DNA of 64,000 bases, from NCBI GenBank assembly GCA_025201805.1, contig MU619320.1, positions 48,018 through 112,017 of the forward strand, read 5' to 3'. Below, one piece after another: positions 48,008 through 61,696 of the stretch. The translations under genes and the position numbers were made by a program. The DNA comes from Parasitella parasitica. Its lineage: Eukaryota; Mucoromycota; Mucoromycetes; Mucorales; Mucoraceae. Each line of letters starts with the position of its first letter. Positions within the stretch are counted from its first letter, which is position 1. The notes below the pieces were generated by a model, which did not search any database, had not been told where the DNA came from, and saw only the letters and a list, made by a program, of their open reading frames with translations.

Positions 48008-50369
48008 ATGACCTTTGGTACGGATTTAAAGGTATTCCCGTGTGCTCTATAACAAAGGAAAAGCAGCAATTTTAACATGCAAAAAAAAAAAAAAAAAAGG
48101 ATCAGGTGCCATCTATATTGAAATATGTGGGTGATGGCATCCACTCTTTGACGCAATTCCGCAACTTTATAAAAGAAAGAAGCAGCATCGAGCGTGAATA
48201 TGCTCAAAAATTGGATGCGTTATCAAGAAAATATAAAACGACCAACAAGAAAACCAACAATATAGCCGACCAGCAAGACGAGTGGGATTGGGATGACACG
48301 TCAAGGTTTGCAAGTTGTGAGTTTTTTACTGATTGCAATGAAAAACTAAGCAACACCTCAGCACTACAGCTTCGGCTTGGTCTCATTTGCTTGATCAAAC
48401 CACGCTGGTAGCAAAGAGCAGATTCTCCTTTGTAGACGAATTGAACAACGTGGTGGTTGATTCCCTCAGAGGCATTGCAGCTAGAAAAGAGGACTCTCGA
48501 AAGAAACATGCCGCTTTTTACCAAAAATTAAAAGCAGAAAGAGACAAAACCTATGCTGACAAAGACAAGGCCAAGCAGCTCTACGACGAAGCATGTGCAG
48601 AAATCGAAAACATCAGGGCCAAAATCAGCAAATCCAGTGGAGACGTAGATAAGCTGCAACGGCAACTAGATGCTTGTCTTTTGGATCGAGATAATAAAAA
48701 GGTACTGTCTGTTTATAACGCTTTGTTTTTTTTTCTGCTAATTTTATAGCAGAATCTTTATCTACTGTCAATTAGCGTTGCCAATGCTGAAAGGGCGAAA
48801 TATTTTGAAGATGATATTCCAATTTTAGCAGATGTAAGTGCTGCGTTAATTTTTATCTGGCCCCATCTGATAATTTATTGGTTCAGCATTTGCAAGAGTT
48901 GGATGCATCTCGCATTATTGCATTGAAGATTATTCTTAAAAATTACGTTGATATGGAAACAAAGTTATTGACGACCGTGCAAAAATGCCACGATGACACA
49001 TTGGAATCGGTTGAAAAGCTGGACCCCTCTATTGACGCCGGTGTTTTCATCCGCTCAGCTCTAGGCGCAGTGGAAGCTACTGAAAAGGCTGCGAATGTTA
49101 CATTCACTTTTATGCCTTGGAATGGCGGCGCACATGCTGCGGAAACAATCATTGACAGGGATGATGACTTGACGTCGAGCGATTCTGCCGTCATTTTCCT
49201 CAACAACAAGCTAATCAAAAATCGCAAACAATTGAATATTTTGGCTGATGACTTGTCAAAGAGATCTACAGAAATGAGTCAGCTGGAATCGATGGTCAAA
49301 TCAATAGAAAACAAGGCTTCGCCTGATTATGATAAATCAAACGAGGTATAGTACGTATAGATGTAAATGACGGGTTCACTCATATTGAGCATAGAAACTA
49401 ATGGATGTCATCCGAGATATTACACTGTTATCAACACAAAAAGTGCGCGTAAAGAGCGAGATTGATTTAATTATACAAAATATTGGCGATGATGGCCTGC
49501 GAGCAGAGAATCATGATTTCAAGGCATCATCTTTCACTATTCCAACCACATGCGATCTGTGTAATAGTACAATTTGGGGCCTATCGAATAAGGGGTTTAC
49601 TTGTAGAGCTTGTGGATTCAACTGCCACGCCAAGTGCGAAATGAAAGTTGCTCCTAATTGCAGCAAGAAGAAAGGCCTGATCAATCCACAGCCTTCTCCA
49701 TCTACTTTACAGCCTATCGGTTCTCGAGCTGTGGGACGGCAAGGAAGTATTGGCAGTGGAGGAGGATCTATTCGGTCTATCCCAACAAGCTACTCTACAA
49801 GCAATTACAACGAACCGCCAGCCACTACTGCGGTTCCGTTGTCTAGCGCTACATCCACTTGTACGGATTATGCACGCTCTATGTACGCTTACGATGCGCA
49901 AAATGCAGACGAATTAGACATGGCACAAGGCGATGTCTTGAAAATTGTAGTTCCTGACGACGGCACTGGTTGGATCACGGCACAGTTGGGAGAACGGGTT
50001 GGCTTGGTGCCTGCCAACTATGTTGAATATATCAGTCAGGGGAATGACACTGGATCGGCTGTACCTCAACACATACCAGCAGCAATACAAGAGGATTATT
50101 CGACTATTAATCCAGCCTCAATTGCCGCCAATACCCTCAATGAGACGAACGACATGCCTGCCCCTTTATCTTCATCAGCTGTAGCCATTTCCCCAATGGA
50201 AACAGTTAGAGCATTGTACGATTTTGAGGCTGTCAATGCAGAGGAATTAAATATTCGTCAAGGCGATATTATCACAGTGACAAAGAGAGATGATAGCGGC
50301 TGGTGGGAAGGGACCCTGAATGGGCAGACTGGGATTTTTCCTTCCAATTATGTCGATGTTGACTCATAA
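48008..50369 (+). CDS. BZZ1: Bzz1-type F-BAR / C1 / double-SH3 protein
   Basis: Actin-patch protein that binds curved membrane and activates WASP/Las17-driven Arp2/3 during endocytosis. Exons: 48008-48031, 48100-48305, 48362-48701, 48750-48833, 48887-49345, 49395-50369, giving 695 aa in phase. The F-BAR domain is at about 5-340 (FIKERSSIEREYAQKLDALSRKY, AWSHLLDQT, RKKHAAFYQKLKAERDK). A C1 zinc finger is at 411-459 (H...CDLCNSTIWG...CRACGFNCHAKC...C). SH3-1 is at about 533-585 (YAYDAQNADELDMAQGDVLK...VPANYVEYI). SH3-2 is at about 638-692 (ALYDFEAVNAEELNIRQGD...GWWEGTL...IFPSNYVDV). The exon 4 acceptor is a tandem TAGCAG, so a one-Gln splice variant is possible. The order matches fungal Bzz1. 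Confidence 0.93.
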
Positions 50370-50795
50370 ATCAGATGTGCTTTATTATAACTTTGTAAAG
50401 TAAAGCTTTCAGTTTCACTAAAAAAAAAAATCCATCAGGATAAGTTTATTATGCAGATGTCCGAAAATATGATACATACCCATTCTTGGTACAAACCTCT
50501 TGTAGCTATTTTAAAAAATGAAATTTATACAGTAGCTTAGCTTAGAAACTATGGTATGATTTTTTCCCATATTGAAAAATAAAGCGTGGCTCAGAGAGCA
50601 TGTATCAGATTATTGGGATTAGCCTAGGTACGACAAGCAATCGATTGCCAGCTATCGGATGTAAAACCCTTTTTAATGCATTTCCATATAGTGCTAAAAC
50701 GGGGGTTTGTGGCAACCTTTTGATTCAAACTATTTTTTATTTTTTCTTCTGTAGTTTTTCCATCTCTTTCCATTCACCAAAGTTTTTTTTCGTAA
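50370..50795. other. Intergenic region upstream of SSC1
   Basis: AT-rich, with a T-rich leader before the ATG. No clear heat-shock element array was recognised by eye. Confidence 0.5.
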
Positions 50796-52968
<2,173 letters not shown>

Positions 52969-53114
52969 ATAGTGAGTGATTTGATTAAATACTTTATTCT
53001 TTCTTGAAAAACACCTATGGATTTATTCAATAGTAATAATGATTCGATATTATGAGTGAGTAATATTAGCAAGAGTGCAGTGCTCTTTTGGGATTTAGTA
53101 TACAGAATCTCGGA

Positions 53115-54314
53115 TTAAGCAGAGGTGACCACTGGTGTGGCAGGAGAAGCATCTTTATTTGTTATTGTCTCAGTGGCTGTAACACCAGTGGCAGCAGTAG
53201 TAGCAGCGTCAGTAGCAGCGTCAGTCGCTGCAGCAGCAGGAGCCGAGGTAATGTCGGGAGAAGCAGACGTTTCTTGAGCAACAATAGCAGCACCGCCTTC
53301 ATTAGCATCCTTGCTGCTATTGGCGTGCTCATCTGCAGCGGTTTCAGCTTTATCATTTGATTTCTGGTGTTTTTTGTTGTAGCTAGGGATCTTTTTGGCA
53401 AAGAATCCAGTTACACGGCGACTTAATGTAGGTGATGATGGATGTTCTTCAAGTTCGGGATCAACAACAGCGGCACTGGGGGTTTCTGATTCTTGCGTAG
53501 TGTTCACTTCTCGGCTATTATGCTCTATATAAGTCAAGCATTGTTAATTAGAATTCATTAAATTATAGTTATTAAAATTGCTACCTGTATCACTGTGCTC
53601 TTCCTCCTTCTTTTTCGCGGCTCCACCAAACAATTTACTCAATAAAGATTGGCGTTTGTTGGTGTTACTGTGATTGGCCGATGCGGATGGCGTTTCTGCC
53701 TCATGCACTGCTGCATCGCCTTCGGAAGACGAAGAGGATGATGATGAAGAGGAGGATGTGGTCTTCTTTTCTTCACTGGTAACAACAGCAGCAACAGAAG
53801 CTTCTTTATCTTCAGTAGCGGACTGCTCTGAAGAAGTTCCAGCAATGTCTTTGATGTTGTTGTTGCTGGCCGTTTGCTACAGGGAGAGAAGAGAAGTTTT
53901 AGCATTAGAGACTTATTTTCGTGCGAGAGCTAGATTACTTACTTTGATCCTCGTGTACAAATTTCCCAAGCCTTTAGCAATCTTGTTCTCTGCCGTAACG
54001 ACAGCGGCAGCTACTTTCTCTTCTGCATTTGCAATTTCTCTGGAAATATCTGCTGTGTGTGCTGGAGTCTCAGCGGCGGCCTCTTTTTTGTTAACTTTGA
54101 AAAGGTTGTTGAAGAGGGGTTTACGCTTAGCACTAGTGGGCTTTTCCTCATTGGGTGTAGCAAGATCTTCAGGGTTGTTGGCGGTAGGTGGCTCGATCTG
54201 AATACTCATAGTAGGCTCTTGTGCTTCTTTGGTAGCATCTGCAGCAACATTCTTCGCAGCAGCGGTGTTTTCAACAACAGCAGGTGTAGCAATAGGTGGT
54301 ACTTCAATGGTCAT
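53115..54314 (-). CDS. Disordered Ala/Thr/Glu-rich protein with three basic LF motifs
   Basis: Exons 54314-53943, 53876-53585, 53524-53115, giving 357 aa in phase. Low-complexity throughout, but each exon carries one related basic-hydrophobic motif. Exon 1: KRKPLFNNLFKVNKK. Exon 2: KRQSLLSKLFGGAAKKKEEE, after a long Ser run. Exon 3: SRRVTGFFAKKIPSYNKKHQ. Such motifs between acidic disordered linkers could be short membrane- or partner-binding helices. There is no signal peptide, membrane span or known domain. The tail is an imperfect Ala-Thr-Asp repeat (DAATDAATTAATG) encoded by repetitive DNA. Resembles disordered stress or spore proteins of fungi only in composition. Function unknown. Confidence 0.7.
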
Positions 54315-55614
54315 TGTTGAGTAAATCAAGGGAAGAAAAGGGAAAGGAGAAGAAGAGACGACATGGATTGTAAATGTCTCGATATATACCAAGAAGATGA
54401 TGAATTAAGGAGTGATAAAAAATCACTGCTTTGAGAGTTGTAACGTTAAAAATAACAAATAATTATACAACTTTCCTCATTTCTTGTTTGCATTTGTTTA
54501 CATCAAATGATAGATGTCTCTAAAGTNNNNNNNNNNNNNNNAAAAAAAAAAAAAAAAAAAAAGTGGCTCTTTTGACCAGTCGCCGTAATATACAATTGTG
54601 ATCAGTGATTTACATTCGCAAAAGACTCGATCTAGGCAATGCGATAAGAGGATGAATTGATGCTGGGGACCTCATCCAAACGATCGTTTGCTGCGTGCTT
54701 CTGTACAACCTGAATCTGCTATTTTTTTTTAGAGTGCCTTGATCTTCTGATTTCTTGACGTCTAATCTTCTAATGCATTTATACACATAAGGTCAGTTTT
54801 GGAGTAAAACAACAATACATGCTTTGCTTTTTACACACTTGATTTCTTTTTTTTTTTTTTTTTAGATATAACCAAATGCGACATCGATATGGTACACAGA
54901 TTGATCGGAATTTGCCTCTGGGCATAACACTGCATATGTGCATAAGCTTACTGTATATGTAACCCTGAGCCTGAGAATACACGAATATATAGTAACCGTT
55001 ATCAAAAAAAGATGCCATAAAGCCTTACATGGATAGATTGGTACATACATCATATTACATTGAAAAGATGTGCTTGGCTTATACTTTATGTATGTACATA
55101 CTCCATTCAGAAGCAAACATCAACTGCATCAAACAGAAAACATTGTAGCGAGAAACTAAAGCAAAATTTCAAACGAAATAGTGATAGTCATTATCAAATA
55201 ACTTGGGCATTTAGAGTTAAATCAGAACAGCAATGCTCAAAAGTTTTTGAAGGTTGTTAGAGCTTGGTAAAATTTCCAAATCATGGAACTGTTTCAATGA
55301 ATGCCCTCACGATGCATGTTATATTACTTGGCCAATATATGGGCGGTTTGAAAATGAATACATCCGACGCACTCTACAATAATCGATCACTGCGAAATGC
55401 TTGCCTGGAATGTCTTGATAATGCGTATTTTATGGCTACAAAAAAGAAGACATTGGAAGGAGCTTATGGGGAATGTCGATGGGGGCAGATGTTTATATCT
55501 TCGAGCTAATTTTGTTTTGTTTTGTTTTTTTGTATGTCATAAAGAGAAGGATAATCATAGCTAATATACATAAGGATTAAATAGATAGAGAAAGAAAAAA
55601 AGAAAAGAGGCTGA
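54315..55614. other. 1.3-kb intergenic region with assembly gap
   Basis: Contains 15 undetermined bases at 54527-54541 followed by an A-run, and another T-run at 54848-54864. A 70-codon open stretch with ATG at 55297-55509 (CLECLDNAYFMATKKK) has no recognised family and no splice support. Otherwise nothing. Confidence 0.5.
54527..54541. other. Assembly gap (15 N)
   Basis: Fifteen undetermined bases immediately before a long poly-A run. True length is unknown. Confidence 0.99.
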
Positions 55615-58600
55615 TCAGCAGAAACAATACGATCGACTAGTCTTGTAAACGACGCCATCACCTCGTACCAACAATATCCTGATACTGTAGGGCATTCTAG
55701 GTTTTTTCTTATCAGCGCCGCCGCTACCATCATCGTCGTCTGCCTGCTGTTCGTTTGCCAACACATCATGGACTCTATTCAAGCCCACAGATTGCAGCAG
55801 CTCTTCTCGAGAAGGCAGGCGACACACCAGCATTTCTCGACTGCGATATTCGGTAAAGGGAGCTTTGATATCGCCAAACCAGATCTGCAGATCGCGAGTA
55901 AAGTTCTCTCCAGAGACTGTCATCATTGTAGACAGATTATAGTCATCGTCTTGCTGTTGAGCTGAACGTTGTTGTGCTTGATTCCGTTTGCTGGGGTCCA
56001 TATAGTGGTCGTTGGAGATGACAAAATGCGTCAAGCATGGAAACGGTGTGCTCAAGGGTGCAGTAATTTGTTTCTCTTGCTGTTTGTTCTCGTCCAAATG
56101 TGGGGGTGTCCAGAAAGTGTACCTTGCACACTCTACAAGAAGAAAAATCAATACAAAAACCTCAATCTAACCTATTGCTCGTTCATTCGAACCTGTGCCA
56201 ACAATCGTCCACACGGCAGCATCTGATACATCTTCGGACCAGTACGCGCCAAATTCAGCCAAGGCCTGACCACTGTTAGGAGCAACGCTGCCTTTGCGGT
56301 TGGCCGTTGCTGATTTATCTTGGTAGGCAGCTGAAGGGGTAGAAATAGAGTGCGATCGTTGGGTAAGCATGCTGTGATGCACCGGTGATGAGTTTGGATG
56401 GGCTGATTTGTAGTGGGCGTCGTTTGAGCTACTAACACGACGTCGGGTGTTGCCAGAGCCATCTAAATTGCCCAAAGAGTTGTTGTACATTTGCTGCAAA
56501 TGCGGGCTCGACATCATTCCCTGACTGGGCTGACCGTCCATCATGGAGACTCGTCTCTTGCGATTGTTCTGTTTCATGTTCGAATTTAAAGTGGCAGACA
56601 GGGCGCTTGCCGTAAAGTTGTAGCACTCAGCAGCAGCGGCAGCGGCAGCTGGATTGATGTTGAAATGAATGCCTTTAATGGGGCTTCTTTTATCTGTTGT
56701 TTTGTGGGTTCCTACCAGGTCGTTCAAACAAGCAAGATAGGTCACTGGGCCTTTTGTCATTTGAGGCATCATGGAATTGGCGTCATGTTGCTGTAGCTGC
56801 TGCTGCTGCGAATGCTTTGCTGGGCTAATGTCAAAGTGATTTTGATACGTGCTATTGGAATGACTATAGCCGTTTTGGAAACTGGCCTCAGCTTGGTGTG
56901 CTTGGTGCTGAACGACATCATCATGCTGTACTATTTGCAGCGCAATTTTGTGTAGCTGGGATACCGGATCACCAAGCACTTCGTCACCGTATTCACCGCC
57001 TCCAGAAAAGGATGCATCAAACTCTTTGGGGCAGCGAGCGCCTCCCACTACCATAGACGCTTTGTCTACTTTGCGGACAATCATGACAGGGCTGACAAGT
57101 CCAGTCGTCAGACACTGGAGGACAACGTGCTGATTATAGCGAATCGCTAGCGGTTGGTTTGTATTGTTTTTGAGGGCAATAGTAGGGGGATTTGGGTAGG
57201 GTATTGTTGGAACGAGGCTGGGGCAGCCAATGTACTCATCGGCTCGAGATGTGCTGGTAGATTCGTGTGCATTGGCACTGTGAGTAGGATTAACGACCCA
57301 GATCACAAATGGATCCCAGGAACTCGTCCTTGCTACAAAGCAGGTATCTGTATTTGCTTGAGTGCCTTTTTGGCTCTGAAGTCTGCCAGGGTAATCGAAC
57401 AACGAAGACTCTCCAGATGTAGAGGAAACACCTAGATATTTAGTCGACACGGTTTGCGAACGGATGCGATTGAATAACGAGACAGTTGTGCCATGGTAGA
57501 TGCAAACTACGTGAACATTGCGTCAGACGGCGAATAGAATATGGCACAGTGTGTGTATACTTACGCTCAATATTCTTGACGCTTTGACGCTTTTTGCTAG
57601 GCTTGCTGATCACCTTGATTCCTCTGCTGGAAAGAGTGCCCAGCATAAGGCCGTTTGCAAGCTGGACTTTGATGAGACATTCGACTTTCTTTCGTTTTTC
57701 ATCTGCGTCGTTGATGAAAAGTCGTTTGAGGACACAGCGACCGCCAGCAAGCGTTTCCTTTCGGCTATTTCGATACCAATCATCGTTAGCGTTTGCTTTG
57801 CTTTCGCCCGATGAGGTATTGTTTCGACTGCTAGTTTCAAGCGCATCAGTCGTTGCGTTTTTGTTGTTGCTTTTGTTAGCAGATGCAGCAGCAGACTGCG
57901 CTTTTGTAGTGTTTAATGCTCCACCTGTTTGGCCCACCATGGTGCCGGAGAGGGCGTACCACTCAATTCTTCCTGATTGCTGGCCAGATGTCTCACCAGA
58001 TATGCAAATGTTCAGTGAAGGAGGCGCTCGGACGATATTGTCTTTATCGCAAAACAGGGCATCTTGCCGGTGCTCCTCGTTCTGTTGGCTATTCAGCGAA
58101 GGAGGCGTCCACCAGCTCGAGCCAACCAGGATGGCGGTGGGCGGAGGGCATAAAAATCTAACATGTTTCTGTCAATTAATCTTTTGCCTTTGCAAGCGAG
58201 CAATTGAGAGCTACCTTTTTTCTGTGCCGTAGCTTTTCTGAGCAACTTTGCTCGTCATAATAATCACTGTTCGCTCTCCGGCTTCGAGAGGATCGTCGGC
58301 ATGGAGGTAAGCTTGAATGGCTGGTTTCATTTTGACAGCATTTACCATGCCCTGCATCATGCGCGAGGACACAGAAGAGCTGATGCGACTGGGTGTAGCG
58401 GATTGGAACTCAAAGAATGAAGTTTTGTTGGTGATCTCTTCAGGAACAGACGTGGCGGATGGTTGCTTGGTAACAAGCAGAGATGGAGTTTGAATATTCT
58501 GCTGTTGCTGATTATGCTGCTGTTGCTGATTATGCTGCTGTTGAAGAGCAGAAAGATTGGAAACCCTAAAAGCAGGAGTAGAAGAGCTGGCGGTAGTTGT

Positions 58601-59437
58601 CGGCGAAGAAGAAGCAGTAGATGTTGGAGAGAAGGCAGCGGTCAAATGAGAGTGCTGTGGATCATGGAGCAACAGATGAGGACTCGAAGACTATATAAGA
58701 GTTATTTCTAATCGTGTATCTATCGTGAGAAAAAGAGCAGACATCTTACCATCAAAGACGAGTTCTCCTTTGGCTGAACGTAGTGCTCTTCTATTCCATC
58801 AAAATAGGGTATAATTGATCTTGAGCCATCATCATCGTTATCGTTGTTATGATTGAACGAGAATAAGTCATGGTGGTCCTACATGTGTATAAAGTTGGAT
58901 TAAGCATTTTGGAGAAAGAGAGAGAAAGAGAGAGAGGGGGGGAAAAAAAGCAGCATTTACATTGAAATCAGATGTGGTATGATGGATATGATTTGTTTCG
59001 TCTGCTGAATTATGATGATTTTGCTGGTTATGACAATTAGATGGCATGATGAGTCCATGCGAAGATGGGTCATCAAATGGCAAAAAGTCGAATAGTGGAT
59101 GAAAATTGCTAGCTGCAGCAGGAGCAGTGTGGTGCCTTTGGTGATGGTTATGGCTATAGTTTGGCACATTGTTTAGTATAGAATCTATGCTCTGGAAATG
59201 GGCTGAATTGTGATGGCTTGACCAGTCGTCGACTTCGGCGTTCTTGGGATCAGAGGGCAATGCTAATGCATCATTCAAATTGACAAGCTCTGGCTGGTTT
59301 TTGTCAAAGTCGTGGTGGAACTCATGTTGCTCCAGGTGAAGCTGCTTGCCATTGCTGTTCATCATTGCACTATTGCCGTTTTTTATTGAGGCTTTGGGCA
59401 AATGTTCAGTCAAAGAAAATGAATGATATTCTGACAT
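55615..59437 (-). CDS. CSL: CSL (CBF1/RBP-Jk/Lag-1) family transcription factor
   Basis: Sequence-specific DNA-binding protein; fungal CSL proteins act without Notch. Exons: 59437-58961, 58878-58750, 58690-58215, 58157-57565, 57506-56172, 56132-55615, giving 1175 aa in phase. Start: ATG 59437, the first ATG in the frame. Residues 1-310 are His/Asn/Gln/Ser-rich and disordered. The Rel-like N-domain (about 325-560) has AYLHADDPLEAGERTVIIMTSKVAQKSYG, RFLCPPPTAILVG and SKPSKKRQSVKNIE. The beta-trefoil starts LFNRIRSQTVSTKYL and continues SSWDPFVIWVVN, TGLVSPVMIVRKVDK and DPVSQLHKIAL. A roughly 200-residue Gln/Ser-rich insert follows before AYWSEDVSDAAVWTIVGT. The C-terminal IPT/TIG domain has VSGENFTRDLQIWFGDIKAPFTEYRSREMLVCRLPS. 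The long N-terminus and insert resemble the Cbf12-type class. Confidence 0.93.
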
Positions 59438-59924
59438 TTCTCTTGCTCTTTTAAAATATACGAGCAATTATATCTTAAACTGATGGCCCTTGAAGTAATG
59501 ATGTATACAACGAGGAAGAAAGCAAAAAAAAGATGGAAAGAAAGAGGACCTGAATTGATGGGAAAAAAAGAGTGCGGGGTGAAATATAGAGTGGGTACAT
59601 CGACCTCTTCATTGGATCAAAAGCTGTATTTGAATATAGTACTTGTATATTTCGACAACTTCCGTTCGATGCGATACCTCTGTCAGTTATTGTCTGTTTT
59701 TATACACGGCTCACCTGACCAGAAATGTATCAGATGAACAAAAATAAACTCGAGGTACGGATGCGGTCTATTTTTTCATCTGGGGTTTGTTATACAAACA
59801 CCTGGGATTTGGACGTTTATTATTTCAATATTTTACCCCACATGTACGACAATGGAGGAATACACAAGGGAAAAACTGCTACAAACGCCCTCAGCATTGG
59901 AACACTATCCTCAGGAGCATACCA
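59438..59924. other. Intergenic region between CSL and BLOC1S1
   Basis: CSL promoter side plus the BLOC1S1 3' flank. No gene recognised. Confidence 0.5.
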
Positions 59925-60572
59925 TTATTCAATTGGTCCAGCACCATCGATTGTGCCTAAAAAGTTACTCTTATTATTTTTGTGTAATCTTGGTCGTTTT
60001 CCATAAAAAAAAAAAAAAAAAAAAAACTACCTTGGTGTACGAATTCAAGAGTCGCCATTACTGTCTTCATGTCATGCTCCATGATCTCGGCCCAGTTTTT
60101 AACATCTCCCAGTTCCTGCGTTTAATCAGCAAAATTTCAAGCTCATTTTCTACAACATTGCGGCTTTGCTACCTTCAATGACATGTTGAAATCATCTACC
60201 AATGTCAACCACTGCTGCGTCTGGCTAGCGTATTTGGTGGTTTGGTTGGCTAATTTTCTCGATTGCTGCTCCAGTTCTTTTTGCCTTGAAAATATCTCTG
60301 TGACGCTTGCAAAACATGCATCAGTATATCGCATTTGATGTAGCAAGACCTGGATATATTACCCATCGTTGACGTATTCCGTTATTGAATCTGTTAGGGT
60401 GTTTGTAGCATGTATTGCATTTTTCTTTAACTGTTCTAGTGAAAATTGCAGCGAGTTGGCAGATGTTCTGAAGGTAAAGCATGTATATTTTTTTTTTTTT
60501 ACCATTGTGTCTCTTTATCTCGCTCTGCTTCTCGTTGTGTGATTTCAAAAGCTGTGATAATGACTCTGACAT
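59925..60572 (-). CDS. BLOC1S1: BLOC-1 subunit 1 (BLOS1/GCN5L1)
   Basis: Small coiled-coil subunit of BLOC-1/BORC complexes that act in endosome and lysosome traffic. Exons: 60572-60503, 60435-60363, 60305-60173, 60115-60031, 59956-59925, giving 130 aa in phase. Hallmarks: LSQLLKSHNEKQSEIKRHNE, KNAIHATNTLTDSITEYVND, a coiled-coil RQKELEQQSRKL, QTQQWLTLVDDFNMSLKELGDVKNWAEIMEHDM and TLEFVHQG. Length and spacing match animal BLOS1. The intron 1 acceptor is CACTAG at 60436; the nearer CAG at 60466 breaks the frame. Intron 4 carries a T-run of about 20 in the sense strand. Retention of BLOC-1 subunits is typical of early-diverging fungi; many Dikarya have reduced sets. Confidence 0.9.
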
Positions 60573-61199
60573 GGTCTGTTTATGTATGTGTTTTGCTTGC
60601 TAGTATATAATGAAAAAAAAAAAAAGAAGGGATCTGTGCAATGGGATGGTGTTAACGCGCGTTTTCCGCTGGGATACAAATAGAGTGTGCTCACTTTTCT
60701 GGAGGGATGGCTAGCTGTCCACATGAAAATTTTCTATAAATGGCTGTTCTACATTCAAACATCCCATCAGCTTAGCTGTCCACATTTTTTCCAAGATGAC
60801 AGGTAGAGTGCAAGGTGGAAAATTTAAAACTGGCTGGTTTGAACAGCTTGGAAGCAGAGAAGATGATCCTTCTTATAATACTTTCCAGCAATTTATTACG
60901 ATACACCTGTAGACGACAGTTAGGCTCATCAAATGCACAATAATCCATCAATGCGTCAACTACCCTAATATTGTATTTAATTGCGAGAAAATGTATAATC
61001 CACAGGCTATTTTTGCAAAGCTAAAAGCTTCCTGATTTCTCCTACAACAAGTATTATAGACCACATTGCATATTGGATATCACACTTTGTAATCATCAGT
61101 GTCATTGTTTGTTAAAACATCTACTCTTTCTCACCAATTTAACTGCTCGGAACCAAACCATCTGACAGTGACGATGTGGCAACCTGGCGGCTCAATTAT
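60573..61199. other. Intergenic region, BLOC1S1 promoter
   Basis: Contains ACGCGCG at about 60655-60661 and a 13-bp direct repeat TAGCTGTCCACAT at 60712-60724 and 60773-60785. No gene. Confidence 0.5.
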
Positions 61200-61425
61200 A
61201 TGTTGAATTAAGAGGTATTGCTGTTGCCACGAGTTCCAACAATCTCTTTATGATGCTCGCTTTTTTTTAGTGGTATTGCCATTTACCAAGTACTCCAAGA
61301 AAGAGTTTGCCAAGCTACCTTTGCAAATGCTAGCTACAACTAATAAATATGGCGCTCTCAAAAACTGTCTGTTTCATAAACATTTAATAACGCCATATAC
61401 AATTACTACTATTTGCAATGCGAAA
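61200..61425 (+). pseudogene. Inverted fragment of the adjacent MFS transporter gene
   Basis: Plus-strand copy of part of the minus-strand MFS exon 5 (about 61900-62105): RGIAVATSSNN, then a shifted KKEFAKLPLQMLATTNKYGALKN. A 17-base deletion after CAAGTACTC and a stop near the start of the copy break it. Nucleotide similarity to the parent is high, so the duplication is fairly recent. Confidence 0.85.
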
Positions 61426-61696
61426 GAGCAAGTTTCGAATGTGCCGAAATCAGTTGTATCTCTTTTTTTTTTCTTTTTTATTTTGCCACATTATTTAAGC
61501 TTTGTAAATTATTATATTGGAATTGAAAAGGAGGTGGGAGTAAAAAATATATATGTGCATGTGCATACTAATACAGTAAGTTAAAAAATGTTGATAAAAA
61601 AAGTACAAGTTGTTGAAATTGAGAAGAGAACTTGAATAAATACAAGAAAATGAGAATACAGTATAATTTGTTAGTACATAAATTTGAGATGCTGCT

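Noticed and set aside
55297-55509. 70-codon plus-strand frame with three Cys
   Set aside because: No recognised family, no promoter or splice support, next to a gap region; too weak to call a gene.
57594-58232. 212-codon plus-strand frame opposite CSL
   Set aside because: Lies antisense to the clearly conserved Rel-like domain coding.
60466-60468. Nearer acceptor (CAG) for BLOC1S1 intron 1, giving a 35-bp intron
   Set aside because: Breaks the frame; the acceptor 30 bp further on restores length and spacing to match animal BLOS1.
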